A stretch of DNA of 64,000 bases from Hymenoscyphus infarciens (Eukaryota > Ascomycota > Leotiomycetes > Helotiales > Helotiaceae): positions 218,021 through 282,020 of the forward strand of contig LLCB01000035.1 of NCBI GenBank assembly GCA_001414345.1, read 5' to 3'. Each line of letters opens with the position of its first letter. The stretch's first letter is position 1. This document shows, one piece after another, positions 1 to 13,159 of the stretch. The notes under the pieces were generated by a model. The model did no database searches and was not told the origin of the DNA. It was given only the letters and a program-made list of their open reading frames with translations. A program made the translations under genes and the position numbers.

Positions 1-839
1 ATAGTCTTTTGTATTCAGTCTCCTGATCTTTATCTCCAACTGACAACCAAGCAATTGAATATTGTAGCTGGGCAAACCTAGCAGCCTCCTGGGCTCGTTC
101 CTGTTCGAGTTTGATTTCGAGTATGTGGAAGGATGCCGCTTCTCCGTCTATGAAGTCTCGTTGTGCTTGGAGAGTATTGATGATGCTTGAAAAACGGCTT
201 CCATAAGCCCTCCAAAGTGATAGAAACAATAAATGCCAGCCTAGTCGTTATCATGAGCGGTTGCAATTCAATTTTGACCTCTTTTGTTCAGCAATTTGTA
301 GGCTTCGATATGAAAGTCAACAATACTGCCGCATACTGTGGCAACCCCTTTGTCATTGTCCTTGAACGCTTCTGCGTATCGATCGAGCCGCGGAAGAGCA
401 GAACCAATCTTCGCGTATGCGGAAACAAGAGCCTCGAAAATATCGCGATACTGGCTTGCAATCTGTTGGCATTAGCTCCCACTCTCAGAGCCTCGCGGAT
501 CATTACCAGACCTTCAACAGGAATTTGATCGGGGCCTGAGTAACTTGCAAGGTGGACAGAGCAGTAAAAGCGGGGTAAGAGCTCCTGGTACAAACCCAAG
601 CATACGGCAAGAATGGCGTTCCATTGCACAAAACATCAATCGCCGTTTCCTCTCAGCAGTGGTTCGATGCGACGGATATTTTGGTTGCACTGCCGTCTTC
701 TCTGGCTGCTTTCAATTTCCTATACGGCAACCCAGACATCCTTAAGGCTAGTCGACGCAAACTGGTGGGCATCTTCAATGGTAACGGAATCCTTCAGCCT
801 TTGGAAAGCATCCACGATATCGCCCCTAGGACTGGCCAT
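1..839 (-). pseudogene. Decayed NLR-type (STAND) gene, N-terminal domain only; continues beyond the window
   Basis: Read on the minus strand from an ATG at 839, the three frames together give a recognisable copy of the helical N-terminal domain that precedes NACHT or NB-ARC modules in many fungal NLR-like proteins (I believe the DUF7708 type). Visible blocks in order are FQRLKDSVTIEDAHQFAS, QNIRRIEPLLRG, VLCNGTPFLPYAW, APIKFLLK, FEALVSAYAKIGSALPRLDR, YAEAFKDND and IVDFHIEAYKLL, then an E/A-rich helix ending near position 1. A family-like intron survives at 536-595 (GTTTGT to CTCAG) and joins YAW to APIKF. The frame is broken by a TAG after DVWVAV, by several further stops near 240-500 and by a frameshift near 150. 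The nucleotide-binding and repeat parts would lie left of position 1. I see it as a pseudogene. The family comes from memory of the motif pattern, not a search. Confidence 0.72.
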
Positions 840-1930
840 AACATAACAAAAATGGGGACATAAATCCAGGAACAAGTAAACGAGAAGAGCAGGAAACGCA
901 TCGCGAAATCAAATCATGTTTGTGCTTCGAGCCTCAGAACCCTTAAGCTGGCTACAGCAGCACGGTAAATGGCGGAAAGGTGCAAGGCCCCGCTGGGGGC
1001 TGAGCTGAAGAGGTTGTGGCAAGAATATCTGCCGTCAGCTGCCACTGGCATTTGTACTTTACGAGAAGGTACAGAACAGGAACATTTTATTCTCTTGAAA
1101 TGTGCGGTGTAGGTAGATGTTCAAAATGAAGTCAAGGAGGAGTGGATACTGGTAGTGCCCCAGCTTAACTCGACTCCCGACAACACCACTTGCGAAATAC
1201 CACGAGGTAGTGGGCACTTTTCTTAGACAAAATGTTGAAAAAGAAGGCAGCGATTCCCATTTCGTTCGTAATCCAACAAGACATTATCCCCCGCCTCCCC
1301 CCTTTTCCCTCTCCATCTCCATCTCCATCTTCTTCTTCGTTCACAAAGCTAACCCCTCAACACCCCCCTATCCTCATCACGATAACGCCGTCTTCCGGGG
1401 CCAGAAAGCGAGAGTGGCCATGAGTTAGAAGTTGGTGGGGAATTAAGGTAGAGAGATGGCAGATGCATCAGGGGATTTTGACATCGGCCCGTAAAGCGTA
1501 ATACAGCACTTCCTTCGTACATCTACGGTATTGTGACAGCAGGAACGATGCAGGTGGCTTTCTTGTCAACTTAGGGCCCAAGATCAATTCTCACGCTGAC
1601 TGTTTGCGAGTTGTTGTCAATCCCTTTCCGGGGAAGTTAAAAATTGGTGAATAGGTACCCTTCAAGTATGCTTCATCGCGCCCTTTCAGTTGAAGGTGTT
1701 TCTTCTCTCCCTTTCTATATCTTCGAAGATCTGTACTGCTAATCGTAAACAAGGTAAGAATACTTCGTGTGTATTTATCTTTTCAACTCATACAGTCTTC
1801 AGAACTTCAACTCCTACAATCTAGCTTATCGAATGTTGTAACAGGAAGGATATATTATCCACCTCCATCCCGACCGCTTCCGTCTTCGTAATCCACCAAT
1901 CTACAACCACCATTCCACAATCTAGTCCCA
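840..1930. other. Intergenic, no gene seen
   Basis: No supportable gene. A pyrimidine-rich tract lies at about 1287-1350, and 1670-1930 is again CT-rich. The stretch separates the NLR relic from the 3' end of the histidine kinase and probably holds the kinase 3'UTR. Confidence 0.5.
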
Positions 1931-4900
1931 TCACTGACCCCAAGCAGGCGGAGGGAGAACCATACCCGGGTCCAAATCCAGCAATGGCCGCAGGTTCTTC
2001 ATGAGCACCGGCTTCACCAAAAAGACGTCCACTCCTGCCTCAAATGCATTCTTCTGATATTCCTCGGACGAAAAACACGTCAAAGCCACAATACGTACCC
2101 GGGGAAGGGAATTCTCTTTTTCGAACCGCCGGATCAGACGTGTCGACGTTATACCATCCAGCACTGGCATCGAGATATCTACTAAACATCAGCTCATGAG
2201 ATTTCTATTGCGAAAGAAAGACACTTGCCCATGAATATTATCTTGAAAGATTTGTGCCCGGCTTGATATTTGTGGAGAGCTTCTAAGCCGTTGACGGCTG
2301 CTGTATGAGTTTCCCCAGCCCGTTTCATAAGGTTCACTAGAATCTGTTTGCCAATGGTTAGCATTTCCCCTTTGAAAAATGGAGAAGGAATGAGTAATTT
2401 ATGAAACAACCTTGAGATTTATGGGATTATCTTCCACGAGAAGGATGATAGATCTTGCGACGGGGGCATCCGCAAACCCTGTTTGCTCAAGGGTGTCTTC
2501 CCGATTACTCTCTGATTCGGGACGTGCCGAAATGTTCAGTTCACTAGTTTGTCTTGGAGAGAACGGTCTGGCAATCACAGTGTGGTCAGAATGATTCGGC
2601 GAGTCCATTGGCCCGGACATCGGATCACTGACTTCATATCGTATGGGTGAAACTTCCGAGAACACATATGACTGGGATCGGCTAACTTTGGATTGCGTTG
2701 GTGGCGTTGAAGATGCTTCCGGAAAAGAGGATCGATATTCCAAACATAACCCAAGTGCCCTTGCAAGCTTATAGGGCCCTACACTACATAAATTCAATTT
2801 TGTCAGTATATTCCCATAATTAAAGGCAAGCCAACACATCTTACGGTTGAGACAAATGAAAGATTCCTTCATCATTGAAGACCCTGGGACCTTTGAAAAC
2901 GTCTTCCAAAACAATCAGGGCTTCCCTTCTTGAAATCTTCTCAGACTGGTTGATTTGAGACTGCAGCCCCAAAAGAATCCCTCCTCTTGCCTCGGCAATT
3001 GATTGAGCTGTTATGACCGTCATACCAAACCATTGCTCTGCAAAGGCAGTTATGGATTCCTTCACGGCTAGTAGTCTTCTCCCATGAACGCTCATCATCC
3101 CGAGATATGTTTCATTCATACCCGGGAGGTGATTAAAGCCTACAAGGCAAAGTGTTAGGCCCCGACACCAAACACCTACGTCGCGAATCATGAGCTCTCC
3201 GGGTGTATTGGGCTCTTGGGGAGCTGATGCCTTCAAAGGAACTGAGACTTTAATGCTGGTGCCAGACCCAAGTGCACTTTCGATTTTGATACAGCCATCG
3301 ATATCCGTCACCAACTGCCTTACAATGCTTAGCCCAAGCCCAGTGCCGACCGACATGGGATTGGCTTGAGCAAAAGGCATGTACAGCCTATTTGTCAAAA
3401 AGTCCCGCGACATCCCAATGCCGGTGTCGTGAATTTCGAGAACGACTAAAGCCATACCATTGGGTTGAACGGGTTCTGGGACTCGCAGTGAGACCTTGAT
3501 GAATCCAGCTTCCGTATACTTCAGCGCGTTACCAAAAAGGTTGGTAAGGATACGTTTCCAAGCGCCTATTTGTGATTCAAACAGCCAGGACGACTGTTTT
3601 TGTATGTCGAGAACAACCATGACATCGGGGTTCATGCCAGGTGGCGTATGTCTAAGATTTCTTCGCCGAAGCGAGTCCTCATTTGCGACCACAGAGCCCC
3701 TTGGACGTGTAGTGTGATAGCGGTGGCCAGCTAGGACTCCTTCGACAACGCTTTCCACCAGATTACTGAATTCAAAACATGTAATTCCATTCGAAGAGAC
3801 CAGACCTCCCGGGCCTTGAACTTTTTCGCATTTTGGAATGTGGTTCTTTCTCGAGGTACTCATTCTAGCGTAGTCAAGACTTAGAATGGGTCAGTATGGT
3901 ATTCTCATCTATTACTAACCGGGTGGAGCAAGCAAACATACATGTGGTCCATTGTATCGAGTAAAACCTCTCCACAGGTGGTCTATAGAATATCTCGCAG
4001 TCAGTATTACCATTTCTAGAGTATGTTTGAGGAAAAGGGGGAGGAAGAGGAGTCTCAGTCCTCTTAAAAGAGCCTTAATTGGGGGAAAGAACTCAGAGAA
4101 CACCCACCATAGTCCTAATCAACTCATCCTCTTCAATGTTTCTCGCTACGTCTTCCATAGTGTCTAGTGTCGCCAATAGCCCATGAAGGGGTGTTCTGAG
4201 TTCATGGCTGATAGATGAGATGAAATCAGCTTTGGATCGGTCGGCAGTCAAAGCATCCATTTTTGACTTTTCAGCCATGATGCAGCTGCCAAAGCCCGCT
4301 AAGTATGTGACGTCTTCCGAAGTCAAGATTCTACTTGGATTTTTGGTCCAAGCTAAACTTCCGGCAAAGTATTGGCCCCTGAGAGGATCCTAGATAATGG
4401 GGGAGTTAGTATTTGCCTATCAAGAAATGTCTCGGGATACGGCACAGGATAAATGCTAGGGTTCAGGAATGGTTCCGGAGTGATTCAGGAGTGATTCAAG
4501 AGAAAGGAAGTGTACCCATAAAGGAATGAAAAGTATGGCCCTAGCGCCTGGAAAAAAGGTAGACAATCTATTGCTAAGTCAGTCTAACTAAAGCGGTCAA
4601 CGAATGATTGATAAAATCCGGTTACACAATGTATCTTTTCCGTGGAAAATGGAAAGATTTTTACTCACTGATACGACCTCATCTGCTCTTTTTCTCTTTC
4701 AGACTTCCGTGACTTGCTTTTTGAAGCTGATGGTGCTCCTCGATATTCTCCTTTGGCGGGGTAGGGTTCAATGTCTTCGTAAAGGAAGGGAGACCCGTCT
4801 TCATCGAATAGGAAGATATTTCCATGAGGATATTTACTGAGAAGCCCTTGCAAAACAGACTGTGGTATCGCAAGTTGAAGAGAACTGGGTCCTGCATTCC

Positions 4901-6580
4901 CACCATCGACTTCATCCTGCAATGAATAGCCCAAAATCTCACAAGTAGTCGTTTTTAGATCTGTTCCTGAATATTTGGAAGCCGTTTGATTGATGGAGAT
5001 AGTGAATGATGTGCTAGGTGTAGATGTCATGTTGACTTGGCTAGTATTGCTCGACTGATCTGCCATACTTTGAGCATCTGCTTCCTCTGGTGGACTCGCT
5101 TCAAATGATGATTTGGCGTACTTGATCTCGACATCTTGAAGACTTGCGTTCACAAAAATAATTCCGTCGAGATCGCTAGCTGCGCGAACCAAATGACTAG
5201 CACTAGAGAACAGTGCCTTGATTGACGCATATGCCATCAAGTCTTGTTGGGCGAGCTTGGTTGCCCGTTCTCCACTTTGGTCTTCCAGCTTCGTTTCACC
5301 TTTCGTGGGATTTTCTAAGTCAGAGTCGTCACTTGTTATTATGACTGTGTCGGGATTTCCTAGAGAACCAAGTCGACTCTCAAGAGCCCTGTACGAAAGT
5401 GTTGCTGCGGTAGAATACATTTCATCCGGGCTCGAAGATCGTATTGATGCATCGTCGGATATTAGATCGGGTTTGCTTTCGGGTTTGATAGATCTCTCTA
5501 ACTCAAGGAAGCTCTCTAGTCGGTCAGATGCCGCCGCGAGAAAATCAGAAGATTTTGGTGAACTATCCTCATTTTTACTTTGTAAACTTTCGAGGTTCCC
5601 AACATCGCCGTTAAATGCATCGGTCCACCATTCCCTAAGACTGGGTTTACCCTCAACAAATAACCCCAACGCTTTTACCATATCTCTCGAACGCTCCAGA
5701 TTTTTCTGAGACTGAACCAACTCAAAATGCCGTGTGACTACCATCGCAATCTCTTTGAGCTTTCGAAAGCCGTCGGGGTCCAGGCCGCGACGAGGTTCAT
5801 TGTCTATTGGTGGCTAAGAATTAGTTATCGAGATTCATTACCAAGGGTCAAGGATACCGACCGACTACAGAATAGGATCCAAGGAGAATCCCAGAGGTTG
5901 TTTTGATCGGGACCTCGGCGTAAAATCGCATGTGTGGCCACCCAGTAACAAATTCCTTCTCCTTGGAGCACTCCTCTTTCGAAAGATCATTTATGACATA
6001 TACACTTCTGTCCACGTACAGATTGTGGGTGGATTTATCTAAGCTATTGTCGTCGGCCGTGAAGACGTGAAAGGTATCCGGGCAAACACCTACAATGTTG
6101 TCAATATAGGGGAAGAAGGATAAAGTCAGATTTCATACCCCAAGCGAGATCAATAATTTGGGCACCGAGATACAGGCCATCTCCGGTACGACATTGCTTT
6201 GGGCAATCGAGCGAAACACTTCGGGTTGCTTCTGCGAGAATATACTGGTGTTCATGGTCGATTAAAGAGATAAAGGAGCGCTGACAATCAAGCTGGAGAG
6301 CCCCAAGTTGTGCCAGGGCGGTGAGTGTTGAGTCGTGCTGCAGTTGGTCGCTCTTTTCTAGGCTTACGTTTGATCTGGATGACCTGTGCCGGGAGGGAAA
6401 TGTAGGTGAAAGTGTTGGCGACATGGACGTCTTCAGTGGAACAAAGGAGTTATCTTCCCAGGTTTCACGTCGAGTGGTGCGAGGGCTTTTATAGTAGCTA
6501 GGAGAAAACATCAGTATTGGAATACTCCGGTGGAGTGCTATCAACATACCGAACCAGTTTTTGGACTGCTGCACTGGCAA
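1931..6580 (-). CDS. Hybrid histidine kinase (GAF - HisKA - HATPase_c - receiver)
   Basis: Two-component sensor kinase that should autophosphorylate a His and pass the phosphate to its own receiver Asp, then to a phosphotransfer protein. My exons are 6580..6139, 6089..5862, 5803..4669, 4573..4516, 4389..4108, 3982..3942, 3879..2845, 2783..2411, 2343..2229 and 2178..1931. Counted from the ATG at 6511 they sum to 3888 nt (1295 aa); from 6580, which is not in an ATG context, about 1318. In order: an N-terminal GAF-like region (TALAQLGALQLDCQRSFISL), a long Ser/Asp-rich linker, PGARAILFIPLW, the H-box ISSISHELRTPLHG (His about 660), the N-box NLFGNALKYTEAG, DTGIGMS and GTGLGLSIV, and a receiver with LLVEDNPINLK, phospho-acceptor Asp about 1214 in MDISMPVLDG and KPV. 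All key residues are present. No membrane segment is seen, so it is probably cytosolic. The last intron has a GC donor. The fungal HHK group is not assigned. Confidence 0.93.
2179..2228 (-). other. GC-AG intron in the kinase receiver domain
   Basis: The exon ends ATGG, followed by GCAAGT, the classic GC-donor consensus, and ends at TAG. Only this splice gives the invariant FMDISMP motif with the phospho-acceptor Asp. The intron is 50 nt. Confidence 0.8.
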
Positions 6581-7322
6581 GAATCTGCTTCGGCCTCAAG
6601 CGCCGGTTGTCTGAAGTACGAACTTGTACCATATTTGCGACGGGTCAATTGTGGAACAAGGGAAGAGCGGAAAGAATGGAATTTGGGAGCAGAGTTTGGC
6701 GGCCAGCGGCGAGCGGCGAGCGGAGGCACGAGGGAAAGAGAGAGAGCCGGTAGGAAAGAGAGGAAGAGAATAATGATAGGAATGCGTAGTAAGACTCGAG
6801 GGGAGCCCAGAACAGAGCTCGAGACCAAACGAGGGTAAGTAGATAATGTTGGCCATAACCTCCACGGATCTGAGCCCAATGAAGAGAAGGGAATGAGGGG
6901 ATGGAGGGAGAGGAAGGAGCGATGGGACGACTGTCAAAAACCGAACACTCCAGGCCTCGAAGGCAGGAGCGACTCGCTTGACCTCACTCCAGCTCATGCC
7001 TTCAGCATACCTACCACAAATAACCAAATCATGAGGTATTGCACATAAAAAAGAAATGATTCAGCATACGACGCCACTTCAAACCCCAAAAAAGACAATT
7101 GCGTCGACGCGCCAGCTCGGATGAGCATGAGCAATGAGAGAAAGCGGATAGGTTCACGACACATTTCAAACAACAATTGGTGGTGCTCATTAGCAGTGCT
7201 CCAGGTTGAGTACCCTCGCAAACTTGTAGCATCGAACGAAATCCACCAAGATCGGAGACGACTTCCAAGGTTTGACATCGATGAGCTTATTCGCATCGAA
7301 GAAGCGGGGTCAGGCCAGAATT
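6581..7322. other. Upstream region of the histidine kinase, no gene seen
   Basis: Purine-rich on the + strand between about 6700 and 6940, so polypyrimidine on the strand from which the kinase is transcribed, as is usual in fungal promoters and leaders. The overlapping open frames here have no family resemblance and biased composition. The TIR element begins at its right edge. Confidence 0.45.
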
Positions 7323-8071
7323 CCTTACAGGGTTTGGGTAGTAGAGGTGGACTGTCGAAAGAGTATCGCACGATGACTAAGCATAAGTGATTGTCACACA
7401 AGAGTTAATAGATGCCTTAACTATTAGGCAATAATCAAGGATTTTAAGGCTTAAAATCCTTAACTATTAAGCGAGCTTAATTCTCAAGAGAGAATTGATT
7501 ATTAAAAGCCCTTACTTCTCAAATAACTCTTAAGAGTTAAAGCCTAGTATAAGTATATACTAGCTAGAAGTACTATACTCTAGGCAGAAGTACTATACTA
7601 GGTATATGCGCCTAGTAGACAGAGGTTCTTATATAACATAGTATCGCTTATAAAGAATTAACGTCAACGCTATTATAATATAAAGAAAGTATTCAACCGA
7701 TTCAGCGAAAGTTATCCTACGCGTATTAGTAGGGGCTATATACTCTATACTGCTCTTATTATAGTAAAGAAGCATAAGGTACTCGTACCTAGCCTAGCCT
7801 CTAGCCCCTGTCCTACGTACCTGGCCTCTACGCACTTAGCCTCTGCCGAGGCTTAACTGATTCTAACTCTTAAGCGATTTTAACTCTTAAGCGAGGACCT
7901 TGACTCTCAAAGATCCTTAGCTCTTAAAAAAAACTTAAGCCTTAGGTATAAAAGCGATTATCTTTCCGTGACATTCAGATAATTAATACGCTTTAACCTA
8001 TAATTAATACGCTTTGACCCTCGTCTGAGAATCTATTAAGAGTCTACTAGCCCTACTAAAACCCTTCAAGG
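7323..8071 (+). mobile_element. TIR-flanked non-autonomous element, copy A
   Basis: Matches 25375-26188 in inverted orientation over its whole length. The left end begins CCTTACAGGGTTTGGG and the right end, reverse-complemented, begins CCTTGAAGGGTTTTAG; the imperfect terminal inverted repeats run about 35 bp. No coding capacity. It holds a 25-bp palindrome at 7437-7461 and two units of an ACTATACT...AGGC repeat that is expanded in copy B. Compared with copy B it carries mostly C-to-T and G-to-A changes, as from RIP. The flanks TT/TT suggest a very short target duplication, but this is uncertain. It resembles a MITE or other non-autonomous DNA transposon of unknown superfamily. Confidence 0.75.
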
Positions 8072-9800
8072 TTATATACAGCGATGTCGGGTACAAAACG
8101 TGATTTCCGAGCAATACTAAAAAAAAGTATAAATACCAAAATCGATAACATACTCTTTTATACTACTCGACAACTATACTTCTAGCTTAAGAGCTACGAG
8201 ATAATTAAGCTTTAGTAGTCCCTGATTAAGTGTATCTATAAATCTTTATATATAGAGCTCTAATTGTTGAAAATTATTAAGAGAGGCAAAACCTCGATTT
8301 GATGAGAATTATCTTAGTTGTTATAGTCTTAAACGAAAGGTGTTGTTTGACTCGTTTTAACTGTCTATAATTCAATATTCACAAGCGTATAAATATTAAA
8401 GCTTTCCCGTCTATTATACAAACTTTCAAGCAAAAGTAGCTCGACTGAGTACTCTACACGTCTTCAGGTAACCAAACCAGATTGGTCCGGGCTCCAAGTA
8501 TACTACTTTTTATTAAGTGGTATATTAATAACTTTACTCAACTTCCCTCAAGTAATTGACGGCCGCCGGGAAACCCTATTAAAATTTGATAGTCAAAAAT
8601 CCTTACACTATACGCTTCTACCCATCATCGCTATCGAAAAGAAAGAAGCAGGTTAAGATAGACCTAATTTTGAAAAGCTTGGAGATGTTTTAAAGGCGGT
8701 GAGGTATATATACTTCTTTCACCAATTACAATATTATCTAATTCTATTACTACTGAAATAGCCAGTCTAGTATATGCAACTATTAAATCATATTATTCAC
8801 AAGTGTTTGAAATATTTAAGTTAGTCAACCAAAGTCTAGTGCCCCTAAAAAGTCCACATAATCAATTTTCGAGAAGTCTCTAAAGACACTGCAAGTAATT
8901 TATCAAGGCTTTATATCTAGTAAGCCTCGCTGCTAAGAATTAAGACTCCAGTTGGCGGAGTTGGTGAAATTGGAACGAACCTAGTCCACACACAGCAACA
9001 CCTCTCATTTACTTCACTATCTTCCACTCTCTTTGGCTAACGACTCCCCTACCTCTCATCCCTCGTTCGCCCTCTCAAACCCCCTTTTCTCTCTTTATCG
9101 CTCTTTTATCGACGTCTTTTCTATCTCCTATTTTTTATTACCGTCTATTCGTCGTCGCCAACACTCCTTTATCTTTCTAAACGCTCTTCGTCGTCCTACA
9201 AGCCTATTCGTCGTTCGTCGCATCGAGCGCGTAAGTATTCAAGATGCCTCCGAAGAGGTAATTGCCACGTAGTATCAGTATCACAAGTCCTAAACCAGGG
9301 AATCCACACCAAAATAGAACAAGCAGCAGTATGGAGGCCAAAAACGACAGTAATAACCCTCGATACTTCTCGTTGTTTTAACTTTCCAGCACAATTAGAG
9401 CTGATTGCTCCAGTTATCTAAGATAATTTCAAAGTCTTTCAACTCCTTGGGATAACTACTTGAATTACCCCAGAAAAATTGGAACAACGAGGGCTACGTA
9501 GAGAGGTATCAACCTGAACTATTTACTGCTGTCCATTATGAGCTCATTACGTCTCTCTCTCACGAATCCTAAACGAATACTCAAGTATGTAGCGACGAAC
9601 CCTTTCCTCCAGAAGTACGTCAATAATACACGGGAACTTGATTAAACCGTTAATCAATTCAACATATAACAATCTCTAACTGGAAACCATCCAAATCTTC
9701 AAATCTAAGTCCTCCATCCAATCACAACCAAGATACGAGAATCGCCTCGTAAAACCCCAGGCAACCAACGAATCAACACCCCTTGCTAAGCCACCCCTCA
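8072..9800. other. AT-rich relic sequence, no gene
   Basis: AT-rich to about 8970 with frequent TTAA and TATA strings and stops in all frames, then a CT-rich stretch (9000-9240) that resembles a degraded leader. I find no protein motif. It is probably old, mutated repeat DNA, but I could not pair it with another copy inside the window. Confidence 0.4.
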
Positions 9801-12800
9801 TGCCCTCGCACATTTCGCTTCAACAAATGCGACTCGCGAGAGTAGATTTTCGGACCCCTAATTCACAATCCATAAAAACACCGCCACTGACACAAGGATT
9901 TATGATTCATACCGGCACCCTCAACTTCCATTCTAATTTTTCCTTACCATTTCCAATTTACGTTCACCAAGCATACCGACCTACGAGACCTACGAAAAAT
10001 TGACCCCCAAATTGCTTTTTACAAATACATTACATATCACTTAGTCACCGTGAACGGGTGGTTTTGGGGGCTGCTTCAGTCTGCATCCCGTGTGTACGAA
10101 GTACTCGCGCCGACTCTATGGTTGAGGATGGGGTGATCGGATCGGAGATGATGTGCATATACCTACATGCCGTGCGATGTGCTGTGTATCGCACAGTGTG
10201 ACTCGCCCTACAGAAGCCCACCACAGCAGGGGGTAAAAAGGGAAGGAACTGGATAATTTCCGCGTGGCTTTTCAAGGCAGCTCGAGACGGTAGGTACGGC
10301 ACGGGGGCGTATGGCGTATGGGTTTGGGAAGGAATGGAACCTGCCAGCTGGGTTTCTGGGCCGATGTGCAGGTGGCAGGTGCGTGGGAGGGGGAGGATTT
10401 ACCGGTGGGGGGACGCGGTAGTTGGGGAGGTCGAGACAGAGAGATGGCGAGATATTAGGAACGGGGGATTAATTGATAACCCTGCTCGTCTTGCTATCTA
10501 GGTGGTGAGGTGAGGAATGGGAGTCGGGACGGATGTAAGAAGGTTGAAATTTGAGATTTGGAGTAGCGAAGGAGTTGGAGATAGGCAATTGAAATCCCAT
10601 TCAACCTCAACCATTCTCAAGCACGAAGGCAAGAGACCCCCAAGGTGTGTGTAAGAACGTGTGCGTTTATCCGCAGCACCGGAAGACTCGGAATTCGTGT
10701 CCCCAAATTTTGTCATTTCAGAGAAAATGCAAGAAGAAGCTCTTGATTGGAAACCACCTACACCCTCTCTCTTTCGCACACTGCATGATGGTGGGTGCGA
10801 GGTGTGAGGTGTGATGCTGAAGATCCCAGCGGACGGGTGAACCACGTTTTCAGAACGTGTTTGACCGCAGCAGGGGGAATCTTTCGGAATATTCAGCTAC
10901 GGGATTGGCTTTGTCGTTCGTCACCGACTAGACTATTCGGTCCTTTGGATGGTGCGACTCCACACCCTTGCTGAAAGCTCAAGGGTCTCTGGGTCTGATT
11001 TGTGAGGAAGGTGGGAGCCTGTTATCCGATAAACGAGGAAATAGGGGGCGAGGAAGAAAGGTGGTAAGAACCCCGACTCGCTGAGAATGATTGCGCCGCA
11101 ACTCCCAAATAATATGCTAACGGTCTCCGGGGAACTCATTTGCTGAAGGTGGTGTCTTACTCGGCATATGAGAGACAATGGTGCTGCGTCATGATAGCTG
11201 ATTTGTCGAAAAGTGTTTACCCGGTACATGATACGCTGCGGATGTGTGGCATAGAAGGAGTAAAAACGTGGCGAGTGACTTGCATGTTGCCGGCACGCGT
11301 TGTTTTCCTATCCTGGCTATAGGCATCTTCAGGGGCTGATTGGCCCAAAACTCTTCGACTGACCTTCCATTCCTGTTCCACCCTTCTTCAGTGAGAAGAC
11401 TGATTTCTCCTCGTAAATTGCCAAGTTTGGACACGTTCCTTGTGATAGCCCCCGTCATAGAAAAATAGGGCGCGTATGAAGCTGGGAAGGGGCACAAAAC
11501 GTGGAAAGAGCCGCTTCCATGATTTGTGTTCATGATTGCTTCTGCCTACTTGCGCAGTGCATGCACCAAGTTATGTTTGGCAGCACAAGTCCAAATCCCA
11601 AGTACCTAGTACGAAGAGCCTTCATGTCAATAGCACGCCAGTTGTTTATCCTGAGCGAGCTCGTGAATATATACGGCGTGAAAAGCATTTCGGACCCGAG
11701 GGGTCGTATACAAACGATCTAAATCAAATCTTGACCCAAGGAAATTTTAAAGTTGTAACACAAGCCAGATCAAGGTACGTACAAGTACCTACGTACCGAT
11801 TACGAGGATCCTTTTAGGCTGCCACACCAAGGACCACACGATGCAGCTTCATTTATGAGAGGTCCGATGATTGAAATTCGACTCATATTTTGGATTTGAA
11901 AAATTCGAGCGGAAAGGAATCCTTCATTCGTCATCGAAAGCTTTTTTTGTCTCCTGTATGGCGCAAGTGAGGTGGGGGAAAGATGTTAGAGGGGTTATTG
12001 ATAGAATGGATTCGTTATCCCCCACATCCCCTCCCTCTTGTAAGCGATATGTGTGGTGGGGGTACAACCCATTTTGTTGACAATTAACGAGTTCAGAATG
12101 TTGATCCGAAGAAATGTTTTCTATCTTTAGAGTTGTCGGCGGCAAAACCCTTGACATCTTGGTAAGTAAGCGCTTGTTGGGGAGTGGATGTGGTGTGGAT
12201 CACCAAGGGGAAGTGCCCACGTGGTGCCTTTGCTAGGCGCGAACCCCTGAAATCCCTAAAAAAATTTCAAGTCAGATAAGCGACCAAGTTGCTGCTGACC
12301 GGCAATGGATTACAATTTTGTTACAGGGTTAGAAGGAGAATAGGAAATAGAATAATCGTATGAGTATCATTGTAATAGACGGTGATGTTTCTCGGGGTTT
12401 GGGGTCGATTACAACGTGCTCGAGTGTTGTCCATGGCCGCCCGGTTTTCTCCCAGTTTCTGCGTAATTGAATTCTGCCCCCCACGCAAGGCATCCATCCC
12501 TTTGGCAGGACTCCAGGATAGATGATGATGGATGCAAGGGAATGATCATGAATCAGACTGTAGTCATCGGTGAGAGTACCGAATGGTGCATTGAAAGGTG
12601 GCTCATCTGAGATGAGATGCGTTCGTCGTGTCTGTAGGATACCAAGTCGGGAGATGTATGAGTCTTGAATCGAAATAAGAGGCTCTTCACTAAATTACTT
12701 ATTACCTGCAAATATAGCGGGTCAAGTAACGTTGCTGCATCTAAAATGGCGAGGTCCGTAATTCCCTACATCCGCCACCGCTTGTTGGGCTTAGCAGAGT

Positions 12801-12989
12801 TGAAGATATTCCCAAAATTCTCAAGTATCGTGCTCAATGAACGGTGAGTTGAGGTCGGCGATGTTTCTTGACACCGTTGACGGTTTGGTTTGTTGCAGTG
12901 ATGTGTTGGCAGATAGGTAGCTGAAGCCAGTGAACGTTAAGATAGTGGGGCTTGGTGGCCGCGCTGAACGGAAGCACCGCAGACACCCA
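9801..12989. other. Gene-poor intergenic DNA
   Basis: About 3.2 kb of ordinary base composition with only short, overlapping frames on both strands. None shows a domain motif, and I found no donor/acceptor pairs joining them into something recognisable. No tRNA-like A/B boxes noticed. Confidence 0.4.
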
Positions 12990-13159
12990 GTAAAAGCGGC
13001 AGTAAATACATCAAGTACTTACTCCCAGTAGCTCTCATTGGCCAATTTTCTAGGGTACTTTTGTAAGTAGTTACTGTAAAACGTTAGAACAATTCAGAAT
13101 ATTAATCAAGGTGTTTTAGAACAACCAAGTTAAAAACGGGCCATTTCACTGCCGCTTTT
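12990..13159. mobile_element. Small MITE-like inverted-repeat element
   Basis: The left end AAAAGCGGCAGTAAAT (from 12991) is mirrored at the right end by ATTTCACTGCCGCTTTT (to 13159), a terminal inverted repeat of about 16 bp with one inserted base. The ~170-bp interior is AT-rich and non-coding. A similar start, AAAAGCGGCCGTAAATA, occurs at 29470 inside the long intron of the mucin-like gene, followed by similar TAGCTC...ATTG...CAA...TTTCTA spacing, so the two may belong to one family. Confidence 0.5.

Noticed and set aside
6541..7027. Minus-strand frames upstream of the kinase
   Set aside because: They lie in the pyrimidine-rich leader/promoter, are of biased composition and do not join the kinase in phase.
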